From: Adiantum capillus-veneris | Lineage: Eukaryota; Streptophyta; Polypodiopsida; Polypodiales; Pteridaceae | Direction of reading: 5' to 3' | Length of the DNA: 64,000 nt | Assembly (NCBI GenBank): GCA_014529385.2 | Contig: CM043962.1 | Location: 40,590,598-40,654,597 of the forward strand | Shown: positions 11,291 to 21,077 of the stretch, piece by piece | How positions within the stretch are numbered: the stretch's first letter is position 1 | Layout: each line of letters opens with the position of its first letter | Position numbers and translations under genes: made by a program | The notes under the pieces: generated by a model | Seen by the model: the letters and a program-made list of their open reading frames with translations, nothing else | Told to the model about the DNA's origin: nothing | The model's database searches: none

Positions 11291-12340
11291 TGTGGAACAT
11301 TATTATGGACAAGAGAGTTCACAATAAAATTGTTGGTCGGAAATGTGATGCTTGGCAATGCTCATCGACATATAATCCTAATGCAGTGGCCGTTCAAAAG
11401 AGGAAGATGTTTTGTGCCAAGCAATGCCTTGTTCAATATGTAAACCATGAAGGAGCTTTATTTTTACCATCGGCATCATGGGGGTGAGAACCAAGGCCAG
11501 CCAAGGGATTTTTTTAACAAGGAAAACATCATTAAGCTGGGAAAAAAATAAAAAGGGAACGAGCCGACGTAGCTGCATGGTGGCCGCCAAAAGCTGCATG
11601 ACGAGAGCTAACTGGGAGCTATTGGCGGTGGTAAACACCATGCAAAGAAGCGCAACTGGGAGAGCTAAGGGAGGACCACCAGTTCATGATGCATAGCAAG
11701 GGGGTTCGTGACCCTAGGGTGTAAAGAAAAGACAGGCCGCGAGGCCGGCTACGAGGGGAGAGAGGTCGTCCAGGGCGGCTACAGAGAGAGGGGCCATAAG
11801 CGTCCGGCAGGTAGGGGGACGAGAGAGGTGTTGCTGCAGGTTGAAGGGTCAAGAGGGCATTGGTTTGATGGTGCATGGGGGGGGGGCAAGCCTATGCTAC
11901 AGAACGTGAAGGACTGGCTGGTGACACCTGCAGGGTCCGGGGGACATGATACCGAGAGCTCAAAGGCAGCACTGTAGACGAGGGGTCTGGGAACCTGGAG
12001 AGTTGTATGTTGACGGCGAATTCAGAAGGGGGTCTCCATACAAGGTGGAGTTGGAGATTTGAAGGGGAACATACCTCCATCTATAGGATAGAGAATATAG
12101 CGAAGAGCTTTAGAGCAGCTGTTTGGTCGAGGAGCATAGCAGAAAAAAGAGGAGGGAAAATGCTACACAGAGCTAGAGGGGAGTGCTTCAAAAGTTCTAA
12201 GGTAGCTGATCTCGGGTATGTTACAGAAAGGGCCTTCAAAGGGAATTTTAGAGGAGTGCTATAGAGGTGGTGTGAGAGGCCACCGGTATGGAAAAGGAAG
12301 AGCGCCGCTTCGAGCAAGAGGGTGGTGCTACCAATCAATA
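11291..12340. other. No recognisable gene
   Basis: Purine-rich sequence with several short overlapping frames on both strands, none with recognisable motifs. It separates the PPR fragment from the LINE. Confidence 0.5.
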
Positions 12341-13443
12341 GCTATGAGTCCGAGCTATGAATCATAAATGGAAGGATTGTGCAATGCGTCGCTTCGAAGC
12401 CGGAAAGAGGGCTTATTATGCATTTGAGAACATGTGCAATGTAGGAGAGATCAAGTGTTGGGCTCTCAAAAAGTACCTCTTTGACACATTGGTGACACCG
12501 GTGCTTCTTTATGGAGTGGAGGTGTGGGGTGGAAGCATCGGGAAGTCTACTTGGAAAGAGTTTGAGAATGTCCAAAAGCGTTTTCTCACCAACTTTCTCC
12601 AAGTCAAGACACAAACACCCTACATGCTCTTACTTCTTGAGTCCGGATCGCTTCCCATTGAGGTCTTGGGCATGGAAAGGGTTGTGGAGTACATGCGTAA
12701 GACACAACGTAGCCCTTTGCATCGACTTCCTAGAATCGCATATGAAGCAAGTCAAAAGGTTCAAAAGACATGCAAGAGCAAAATACTAAGTTCGGGGTGG
12801 ATGCTTGATATCAAGAAATGGTTTGGAAGATGGGATGCATGTCACTTGGTCAAGGATGCATCGATCGACTCCCAAGTTAATGAGGCCTTCTTACAACGCC
12901 AATGTATCATGGCTTGGGAGAAATCCGGAGGTTCTCGCTTCAGCCATTACACCACACACGTTGCCCCAAACTACAAATCTCTCTTCTTCTCGGAACGAGG
13001 TAACCGAACCCATTCCTACATCCTTGAGCCCATCCCGTTGAGTGCGATCCGCACCATTGCCTCCATTCGTTTTAGCTCCCATTCTCTACGCTGCGAGACA
13101 GGACGTTGGGGCACTGGCGAGGAGTGTCATCGACTTTGCACCTTATGCCCTCGTCAAGTGCGAGAGAGTGAGTACCACACACTACTTGAGTGCTCAGCTT
13201 TTGACCACATTAGGTCCTCTTTTCCCCATATATTCAGCCATGAGCTCTCCCTACATACCTTCCTCTCCCAACCACGATGTGGACTCTCTATTGTGACGCT
13301 CATTTCAGCCATTTTTGAGCATCGAGAGTCACTTATGAACTCCACTCACACCACGTGACATGTTCATTTGGTCCCATAGGTCATATTTGACCTCCCAGGA
13401 CGATAATAGAACTATCTATCTATCTATCTATCTCTCTCTCTAT
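12340..13443 (+). mobile_element. 5'-truncated LINE (non-LTR retrotransposon)
   Basis: The C-terminal part of a LINE ORF2 runs to a stop near 13358 and is followed after a short 3' UTR by a (CTAT)n/(CT)n tail at about 13410-13443. Truncation at the 5' end and a simple-repeat tail are the usual outcome of target-primed reverse transcription. I could not identify a target duplication. Confidence 0.7.
12357..13358 (+). CDS. LINE ORF2 C-terminal region, partial
   Basis: A 333-residue open frame. Residues ~40-75 read KKYLFDTLVTPVLLYGVEVWG...FENVQKRFL, the conserved block following the reverse transcriptase palm in plant and animal LINE ORF2. The catalytic FADD box and the endonuclease lie upstream and are absent. 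Near the C-terminus, CHRLCTLCPRQVRESEYHTLLECSAF is a Cys/His-rich motif of the kind that ends LINE ORF2, thought to bind nucleic acid. The frame is open over 1 kb, unlike the surrounding relics, so the insertion is fairly young. The true start is missing, so the first ATG is arbitrary. Confidence 0.75.
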   Translation: MNHKWKDCAMRRFEAGKRAYYAFENMCNVGEIKCWALKKYLFDTLVTPVLLYGVEVWGGSIGKSTWKEFENVQKRFLTNFLQVKTQTPYMLLLLESGSLPIEVLGMERVVEYMRKTQRSPLHRLPRIAYEASQKVQKTCKSKILSSGWMLDIKKWFGRWDACHLVKDASIDSQVNEAFLQRQCIMAWEKSGGSRFSHYTTHVAPNYKSLFFSERGNRTHSYILEPIPLSAIRTIASIRFSSHSLRCETGRWGTGEECHRLCTLCPRQVRESEYHTLLECSAFDHIRSSFPHIFSHELSLHTFLSQPRCGLSIVTLISAIFEHRESLMNSTHTT

Positions 13444-14121
13444 TATCCTAAGGCTATCATAGCTGAAATCTATCTCTCTCTTGCCTTGTCAAAGTCAAAC
13501 TCATTAATTAAGCCATATGTGATATCCCTCTCTACTAGAACTCAAGATACCATAACCCAAGCAGTAATCTCTCTCTCAATCCCAAGCTCATTAGCTTGGT
13601 TTTCATGAATAAGCGCTTTATATTAATCATATCTCTCTCTTGTCTACGTCAAGCAAGCTCATTAGTTTGATTATAATTAAGCTTTATTAAATTAATCTCT
13701 TTTACCCTTGTCAAGCTCGAGCTCCATAGCTAAATTGTCTTTCATCCTTGCCACTATTTCCAAAGTCTACATACATAATATGATAATATCTATGATAAGC
13801 TTATGCGCTTATTTGTTATATCTCGATGATGATGAGGTACGCAGGTTTGTAATCACCTTGGAGATGTGTGTAGATAAGAACTTTGCGAAAGAAAGGTGAT
13901 CTCTACAATAGATAAAAAATTGGCATTGTTTGATGCTAAAAAGACAATCTTCATTTATTGAAGAGCTCAAGCGTAAGCAGCTATGAGGGCTTAAGACTTG
14001 CATCGAGAAGACTTCAATACCATGACCTAGGTCATTGTTAATTTCATCTAAGTGATTATAAGTGATCGAGTCGACCAAACCTTGTACTAGTCATTTTCCG
14101 TTTTATATGATATACTGCATT
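13444..14121. other. Degenerate CT-rich repeats; left flank of CACTA-1
   Basis: Variants of TCTCTCTTG..TGTCAA..AAGCTCATTAG recur about four times between 13470 and 13740. They may be decayed tails related to the LINE or an older tandem array. A short open stretch at 13801-13899 ends at a GAAAG/GTGATC donor-like site but I would not call it an exon. The last three bases, ATT, form the left target duplication of CACTA-1. Confidence 0.4.
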
Positions 14122-14296
14122 CACTACAAGAGGCTATTCATATTAGCGACGCTCACACAGCGACGCTCAAAAAAAAAATTCTCGGCGTCGCTATGAGTGT
14201 CGCAAATTTCTTTGTAAATTTGTGACGCTCATAGCGACGCCGACTGGGCTAAAAAAATAACCGAGCGCGCCCAACAACTCAGATCTCAGATCTGAG
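14122..14296 (+). promoter_or_regulatory. CACTA-1 5' terminal and subterminal repeats
   Basis: The 12-bp terminal repeat is followed by at least six copies, in both orientations, of GCGACGCTC/GAGCGTCGC-like motifs. The block ends with CTCAGATCTCAGATCTGAG (14278-14296), a perfect inverted repeat with one central base. The same block occurs at the ends of CACTA-2 (22885-22903), CACTA-3 (46002-46020) and CACTA-4 (53230-53248). Confidence 0.85.
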
Positions 14297-14301
14297 TTTT
14301 T

Positions 14302-14382
14302 CGGCGCCCTCAAGCAAGGAGCAAGTAACGCTCTCCCTCACTCTCTCTCTCTCTCTCTCTCACTCTCTCTCTTTTTCTTCTC

Positions 14383-14415
<33 letters not shown>

Positions 14416-14519
14416 AGAGGAAGGAGAGCCAGGTATGCTCCTTCCCTCTCCTCATTCTCATGTTCCCTTCCCCTCTTTCTCTCTCCCTCTCTCTCTCTCT
14501 CACACACACACATAGTGTT

Positions 14520-14581
<62 letters not shown>

Positions 14582-15173
14582 AACAAAAACAAAAACGCAC
14601 ACACACATACATAAACAAAGAATGCACACACACATTGAGAGAGAAAAAGAGAGAGAGAGCATGCATAAACAAAAAACGCACGCATTGAGAGAGGAAAAGA
14701 GAGAGAGAACATGCATAAACAAAAAACGCACACATTGAGAGAGGAAAAGAGAGAGAAAACATGTATACGATCCAAAAAACGCACACACATTGAGAGAGAA
14801 AGAGAGAGAAACTAATTTAACGTCGTAGGAAACTAATTAAAATTAAAAGACCTAAAGATCTAGCCGACGAGGAGTTGAACTCAAGACCTATTATTCAAGA
14901 GGGAAATGGCATAATCAATCTATCATACTTGGCATGGGTGATAGAAAGGTTATACCATTTATCTCTTTTTATTGGCACACACATCCACACACGCGCACAC
15001 ACACAAGAAGAAGAGAGTTATAACGTCGTAGGAAACTATCTTAAAAGACGTTAAAGATTAGGTTATATGTAGACTTACATTAAATTAGATTTAGGTTTAT
15101 TTTTAACTAGATTTACGTTTATTTATGCTAAATTTAGATTTACGTTATATTAGATTAGATTTAGGTCTCCATA
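14302..15173 (+). other. CACTA-1 leader: microsatellites and TTAGATTTA repeats
   Basis: The order is (CT)n, (CA)n, (CT)n, (CA)n, (GA)n, then CATGCATAAACAAAAAACGCAC-like units, then AACGTCGTAGGAAACT followed by AT-rich TTAGATTTAGGTTTA repeats. No gene. The same order recurs in CACTA-2 and CACTA-3, so the microsatellites belong to the family rather than arising independently. Confidence 0.6.
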
Positions 15174-15527
15174 GACTGTGATGCCTGCATGAAGCGGGTT
15201 AAGAAAGCCCTCAATGGAATATAGGGTATTGCTGCCTTCACTCATGGTGGGCTCCGTCGATCCAAAAGTACTGGTGAAATGTCTTCAGAAGATAGGGAAG
15301 AAGGTGGATCTTCAGGGCGACAAGAGTCACTACATCCCCGACACAATGACCATCTAGACAACCTCTAGTCATTCAACAGCAACTTCAAAGTTAGTAACAA
15401 GAGCAAGAACGGTCTAAAGGGCCAATTGCTGTCGTCAGATGTGGATGGAGATGAGGCAACGTCACCGCCGAAAGTTAACTCTCACATCTTTAGTGATGAG
15501 AATGCCAACTCTTGCCGAGTTATGTGA
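15174..15527 (+). pseudogene. Captured HIPP-like gene fragment in CACTA-1
   Basis: The first frame reads CDACMKRVKKALNGI, matching the metal-binding loop and first helix of a heavy-metal-associated (HMA) domain. A shifted frame continues VDPKVLVKCLQKIGKKVDLQ, the second half of the same domain. The 3' end reads DENANSCRVM and a stop: C-x-x-M at the very C-terminus is a CaaX prenylation box. HMA plus CaaX defines plant HIPP proteins, which bind metals and attach to membranes. Frameshifts, including a two-base AC insertion near 15340, and stops make it non-coding. It lies between TTAGATTTA-rich repeats, so it looks like acquired host sequence. Confidence 0.7.
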
Positions 15528-16112
15528 AAAATTATGTGTTAAATCAGTTTTAAGGTTCTTATAATCCCTATTAGTTTAGTTCTTTGTTTTTAATATAACA
15601 TAATTTATGTTAGATTTAGATTTATGTTATGTTAGATTAGACTTAGGTTTATTTAGGTTTACCCACATACACACACAAAAAGAAGAGAGTTTTAACGTCG
15701 TAGGAAACTATCCCAAAAGACGTTAAAGATTAGGTTAGATGTAGACTTACGTTAAATTAGATTTAGGTTTATTTTTAGTTAGATTTACGTTTATTTAGAT
15801 TTACGCTTATTTACGTTAGATCGAGTCCACGCAAGAATTACTTACGGTTTAGGGTTTAGAGTTAGACGAAAACAGTGAAAAGATCTACTGTGAAAAGATG
15901 TTAAGATGCTGTGAAGTGCTACAGCTAGAGAAGAGGCAAAGGGGTTTTGTCCACTACATGCAGTATCATGTAGACGTGGGTGTGTAGATTTCTTGTACCC
16001 ACAAATATAGGTATTGACCAATAAAGACGAGATTATAACCCGGTGGTTCTGATCTCCGTGCACCTCTAGACCGAGGTGTGCGGGGATTGGACATGACTAG
16101 AGAATGTGAGGT

Positions 16113-16164
<52 letters not shown>

Positions 16165-16226
16165 GACGAAGAATGCCAATAGAATATTAAATTTGTTGTC
16201 CAGGTTATAAGTTTTTTATCCTCATT
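15528..16226 (+). other. CACTA-1 leader, promoter-proximal part
   Basis: Further TTAGATTTA repeats and a second AACGTCGTAGGAAACT motif lead to a ~230-bp block (15842-16075) that is closely conserved in all four family members. A (GA)n run (about 16110-16160) then precedes the transposase start. The conserved block contains GACCAATAAAG and is a candidate promoter. A 73-codon antisense frame also spans it. Confidence 0.5.
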
Positions 16227-17404
16227 ATGAGTGGTGACGAGGATGTGGGACCGTCCAACCGAAACACCTATCTCTCAACGAGGGTCTTATGTCCTTGTAA
16301 TCAATGCAAGCATGCTGTGCGACGGACAAGACGTGTTTCTTTACAGCATGTTCGCGAATTTGGCGAGTTCGATCCATCTATTATAGATCGAGTTGTTGCC
16401 AATTATAACTCGTCGGACTCTGACGCTGGCCAACAAGCAGAAATCTTGCAACCCAATAGACGTGTTCGCAGGCACTTTGGTCAAGCAACATATGTGAGGC
16501 CACAAGATGTAGCCTCTGACAGCTCGGGGGATGATCATGCAGAGCACATTCCCAACGAGGCAATGTTTGAGCCCGAGATTGATGAAATGATCGAGACGAT
16601 CATGGATTCAGAAAGGCTTATCTATGATGATATGAAAAGTGAAGCCGATACGCCATTGTATAATGGAGCACGTATGTCTAGATTGAAAGCACTCCTGGTT
16701 CTTCTCAACATGCAGGCAAATTTTGGATGGAGTGACACTAGCGTCACAGCGCTTTTCAGGTGATCTATTACAATTAGTTTACTTTAATAAAACTCTAAAT
16801 GTATAATGATCAGATAGATTTTTACACGACTGTATCATATTTTTATGTTGTGTAGATTGCTGAAAGAGCACATACTACCAGCTGACAATGTGATGCCAGA
16901 TTCCCGAGATGAAGCAAGAAAGATTTTGCGAAACTTGGGGATGGATTACAATTCTATCCACGCTTGTCCTAATGACTGCATTCTTTTCAGAGGGGAATAC
17001 ATAGACATGGAGAAGTGTCCGAAATGTGATTCCGAAAGATATCGAGTAGATCTCCACGGGACAAAAACTCCACAAAAGGTTTTGCGACATTTCCCTCTGC
17101 TTCCTCGCATCAAGCATTTCTTCGAATGTAAGTCCATGGCCGCCCTAGCATCATGGCATGAGGAGAATAAATCTTCGGATGGTGTTCTACGAATTCCTGC
17201 AGATTGCGTAGCGTGGAAACATATAGATGGAACATGGTCGGATTTTGCCAGGGAAGCTCAAAATTTGCGCTTAGGCCTGGCTATGGATGGCGTAAATCCA
17301 TTTGGTTAAAGATCAACATCTTACAGTGTATGGCCCGTTGTCATCGTCAACTACAACATTCCCCCGTGGTTGACTACGAAGAAGGGGCACCTATGGCTAA
17401 GCTT
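16227..17404 (+). pseudogene. CACTA-1 TNP2 transposase, exons 1-2 (5' part)
   Basis: Exon 1 (16227-16759) has LCPCNQCKHAVRRTRRVSLQH, similar to the Cys-rich transposase-associated N-terminus, then an acidic stretch. An intron (CAG/GTGATC to TGTGTAG) leads to exon 2 at 16856, which begins the TNP2 domain: IHACPNDCILFRGEYIDMEKC, a CPKC knuckle, VLRHFPLLPRIKHFF, LRLGLAMDGVNPFG and WPVVIVNYNIPPW. One in-frame TAA replaces the expected CAA after NPFG (C to T). The exon is cut at 17404 by CACTA-2. Removing the insertion and one CTT rejoins the frame exactly to 23087. Confidence 0.9.
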
Positions 17405-17866
17405 CACTACAAGAGGTTGTGTGATCTTGTGACGCTGTTAGCGACGGAAATACACTGGGTTTTTATAACCCCCGACGTCGCTAAAACCGTCGCTACGAGC
17501 GTCGCTACGAGAGCGTCGCTATATGCGTCGCTATATAGAGACGCACATAGCGACGCTCATAGCGACGGTTATAGCGACGTTTACACAGAAGACTATAGCG
17601 ACGCTCATAGCAACGCTACAGAGCCATAAATAGCGACGGTTATAGCGACGCCCGAGAGAATTTTTTTTTGGTGGCACGGCATTGAATGCCCTGCCACCCA
17701 TCAACCATATTGTACTTGATTCACTTTTTAAAAAAAGTGCAAGGGTAGATAATAGACCCAAAATAGTCACCCACAAGACGCATTGTTTGCAAAATTGACA
17801 ATTGTACACATCATAGGCAAAATGAATTGATTGGCAAATGTAATAATGACAATTGTACAACATCAT
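17405..17866 (-). repeat. CACTA-2 3' terminal block
   Basis: This is the reverse complement of the 3' terminal block seen at 27310-27765. It carries the terminal repeat, a run of GCGTCGCTA motifs, the hairpin GGTGGCACGGCATT/AATGCCCTGCCACC (17670-17698), and the ACAATTGTCATTATTACATTTG segment. It ends at a CATAG microhomology near 17864. Confidence 0.85.
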
Positions 17867-19018
17867 AGATGATGAGCGCATATCTGGGATTGTCATGTGC
17901 AATCTCGGTGTTGAGAAAAAGATGACGGAAGATCTAGAGGCTAAAATCAACCGATTTTGCATGCTTCACAATCCAGTGATGCAAAAGTGGATTTCACAAT
18001 ATGAGGATGCAAAGCAAGAGCGACAAAAAGCACGAATCGAGTGGAGACGGGGAAGACGACCACTGATGCACTATCCAGCGGTTCTGGAGAGCCTACCAAC
18101 CTTCATGAGCTTAAGATGGTTGCACAACCAATTGAAAAGCGCACAACAATCCGGTGACGAAGTGACTGAAGAAGAGTGGGAGTACTCTCGGGGTTGCGCG
18201 ACCAAGGTAAGTTTGCAATGTACAACTAGCAAGTGACTTTATTTATAAACGTTTGAACGGCCACTCATAATCTTTGTTCGTTGTAGTATAAGTCATACAC
18301 AGCAGCATGGTGTAAAGGTCGACATTTTAGGGTGGAACGAATCGACAAAAAGCGTTTTACTCAAGATTGTGGAATCATGGCAAAATTTGAACAGTCTAGT
18401 CGACGACGTTCCTCTGATGCAGATCTTGTGGTGGCGGAACTCACTGACTTCGGCACGCTGCAAGAGATTTTGAGGATCGATTACAGAGTATTTTTTGTCG
18501 ACTTGTTCGACGTGCAATGGTTCAAGATAATCATGGAGGGTCGCAACGCTACTGTGCGTAGAGGAGAGTCTGGTTTTTTTGAGGTGGATTCTACTAAGAA
18601 ATGGACTGACCTAAGAGACACTTTCGTACTACCCGAGCATTGTGAACAAGTAAGTATGTAAATAGTTAACATCCCCCTTTTACAAGTTATGTGCTTGAAA
18701 GCTCTCATGTAAGTTATGTGGCTCTGGCAAGTAATATTTCATCCTACAAAGTCTACATCAAACTGGTGGTACGTCATAGAGGTAGCCCCTCGTAGTGCAA
18801 GGACGTATGAAGGCTACCATGTGCCAATCACAACGGCATCAATGGAGGAGATCAGAGAAGATGCTCAATCAGAAACCGCTGTGGTGGTGCCAGACGAGCA
18901 TCAAGATGCTACTACTCTATATGGGGTTCATGCAGAGGAGCTACAAAATGAAACAGAGGATATGTGTTTAAACGGAGAGCTCTATATAGATATAGGAAGT
19001 TATGCTGAGTTATGCTGA
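17867..19018 (+). pseudogene. Transposase 3'-part fragment (DUF4216-like), plus strand
   Basis: The frame begins DDERISGIVMCNLGVEKK and runs to EEWEYSRG, then a GTAAGT donor (18209). After an intron comes VERIDKKRFTQDCGIMAKFE...FGTLQEILRIDY...FDVQWFKI...VDSTKKWTDLRDTFVLPEHCEQV. That order matches the DUF4216-like C-terminal module of plant TNP2 transposases. A last piece from 18721 (TSNWWYVIEVAP) ends at a junction near 19018, where sequence flips to the minus strand. Confidence 0.7.
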
Positions 19019-19378
19019 GTACATTGCAAACTTACCTTGGTCGCGCAACCCCGAGAGTACTCCCACTCTTCTTCAGTCACTTCGTCACCGGATTGTTGTG
19101 CGCTTTTCAATTGGTTGTGCAACCATCCTAAGCTCATGAAGGTTGGTAGGCTCTCCAGAACCGCTGGATAGTGCATCGGTGGTCATCTTCCCCGTCTCCA
19201 CTCGATTCGTGCTTTTTGTCGCTCTTGCTTTGCATCCTCATATTGTGAAATCCACTTTTGCATCACTGGATTGTGAAGCATGCAAAATCGGTTGATTTTA
19301 GCCTCTAGATCTTCCGTCATCTTCTTCTCAACACCGAGATTGCACATGACAATCCCAGATATTCGCTCATCATCTATG
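19019..19378 (-). pseudogene. Transposase fragment, minus strand
   Basis: An inverted copy of 17867-18223: DDERISGIVMCNLGVEKKMTEDLEAK...QKWISQYEDAKQERQKARIEW on the minus strand. It lies between the palindrome centre and a 3' terminal block. Confidence 0.85.
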
Positions 19379-19799
19379 ATGTTGTACAATTGTCATTATT
19401 ACATTTGCCAATCAATTCATTTTGCCTATGATGTGTACAATTGTCAATTTTGCAAACAATGCATCTTGTGGATGAATATTTTGGGTCTATTATCTACCCT
19501 TGCACTTTTTTTAAAAAGTGAATCAAGTACAATATGGTTGATGGGTGGCAGGGCATTCAATGCCCTGCCACCAAAAAAAAATTCTCTTGGGCGTCGCTAT
19601 AACCGTCGCTATTGATGGCTCTGTAGCGTCGCTATGAGCGTCACTATAGTCTTCTGTGTAAACGTCGCTATGAGCATCTCTATATAGCGACGCTTATAGC
19701 GACGCTCGTAGCGACGGTTTTAGTGACGCCGGGGGTTATAAAAACCTAGTGTATTTCCGTCGCTAACAGCGTCACAAGAGCACACAACCTCTTGTAGTG
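19379..19799 (+). repeat. Internal inverted 3' CACTA terminus
   Basis: A complete 3' terminal block in plus orientation: hairpin 19544-19572, GCGTCGCTA array, and CCTCTTGTAGTG ending at 19799. It is followed by AAGCTT of the CACTA-2 exon. It is not a true element end, because its right flank (AAG) does not pair with any left target duplication in the same sense. Confidence 0.8.
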
Positions 19800-20977
19800 A
19801 AGCTTAGCCATAGGTGCCCCTTCTTCGTAGTCAACCACGGGGGAATGTTGTAGTTGACGATGAGAACGGGCCATACACTATAAGATTTTGATCTTTGACC
19901 AAATGGATTTACGCCATCCATAGCCAGGCCTAAGCGCAAATTTCAAGCTTCCCTGGCAAAATCCGACCATGTTCCATCTATATGTTTCCACGCTACGCAA
20001 TCTGCAGGAATTCGTAGCACACCATCCGAAGATTTATTCTCCTCATGCCATGATGCTAGGGCGGCCATGGACTTAAATTCGAAGAAATGCTTGATGCGAG
20101 GAAGCAGAGGGAAATGTCGCAAAACCTTTTGTGGAATTTTTGTCCCATGGAGATCTACTCAATATCTTTCGGAATCACATTTCGGACACTTCTCCATGTC
20201 TATGTATTCCCCTCTGAAAAGAATGCAGTCATTAGGACAAGCGTGGATAGAATTGTAATCCATCCCCAAGTTTCGCAAAATCTTTCTTGCTTCATCTCGG
20301 GAATCTGGCATCACATTGTCAGCTGGTAGTACGTGCTCTTTCAGCAATCTACACAACATAAAAATATGATACAGTCGTGTAAAAATCTATCAGATCATTA
20401 TACATTTAGAGTTTTATTAAAGTAAACTAATTGTAATAGATCACCTGAAAAGCGCTGTGACGCTAGTGTCACTCCATCCAAACTTTGCCTGCATGTTGAG
20501 AAGAACCAGGAGTGCTTTCAATCTAGACATACGTGCTCCATTATACAATGGCGTATCGGCTTCACTTTTCATATCATCATAGATAAGCCTTTCTGAATCC
20601 ATGATCGTCTCGATCATTTCATCAATCTCGGGCTCAAACATTGCCTCGTTGGGAATGTGCTCTCCATGATCATCCCCCGAGCTGTCAGAGGCTACATCTT
20701 GTGGCCTCACATATGCTGCTTGACCAAAGCGCCTGCGAACACGTCTATTGGGTTGCAAGATTGCTGCTTGTTGGCCAGCGTCAGAGTCCGACGAGTTATA
20801 ATTGGCAACAACTCGATCTATAATAGATGGATCGAACTCGCCAAATTCGCGAACGTGCTGCAAAGAAACACGTCTTGTCCGTCGCACAGCATGCTTGCAT
20901 TGATTACAAGGACATAACACCCTCGTTGAGAGATAGGTGTTTTGGTTGGACGGTCCCACATCCTCGTCGCTACTCAT
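19800..20977 (-). pseudogene. CACTA-2 transposase exons 1-2 (5' part)
   Basis: Exon 1 is 20977-20445 and exon 2 starts at 20348, with the same splice sites as CACTA-1. Exon 1 is a full 178-residue open frame with LCPCNQCKHAVRRTRR. Exon 2 repeats IHACPNDCILFRGEYIDMEKC and then breaks at ERY* (CGA to TGA). It ends at AAGCTT, exactly where CACTA-1 is cut by CACTA-2. Confidence 0.85.
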
Positions 20978-21039
20978 AATGAGGATAAAAAACTTATAAC
21001 CTGGACAACAAATTTAATATTCTATTGGCATTCTTCATC

Positions 21040-21077
<38 letters not shown>

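Noticed and set aside
11478-12340. Several 60-90 codon frames between the PPR fragment and the LINE
   Set aside because: They overlap on both strands, have no motifs and arise from purine-rich sequence.
14310-14790. Open frames rich in Leu/Ser or Arg/Glu across the CACTA leaders
   Set aside because: They are translations of (CT)n, (GA)n and (CA)n arrays and are open in several frames at once.
14849-14945. tRNA-like text (minus strand GAGTTCAACTCC resembles a T-arm) conserved in CACTA-1, -2 and -3 leaders
   Set aside because: No matching acceptor stem or convincing D-arm can be folded; at most a decayed tRNA-derived piece.
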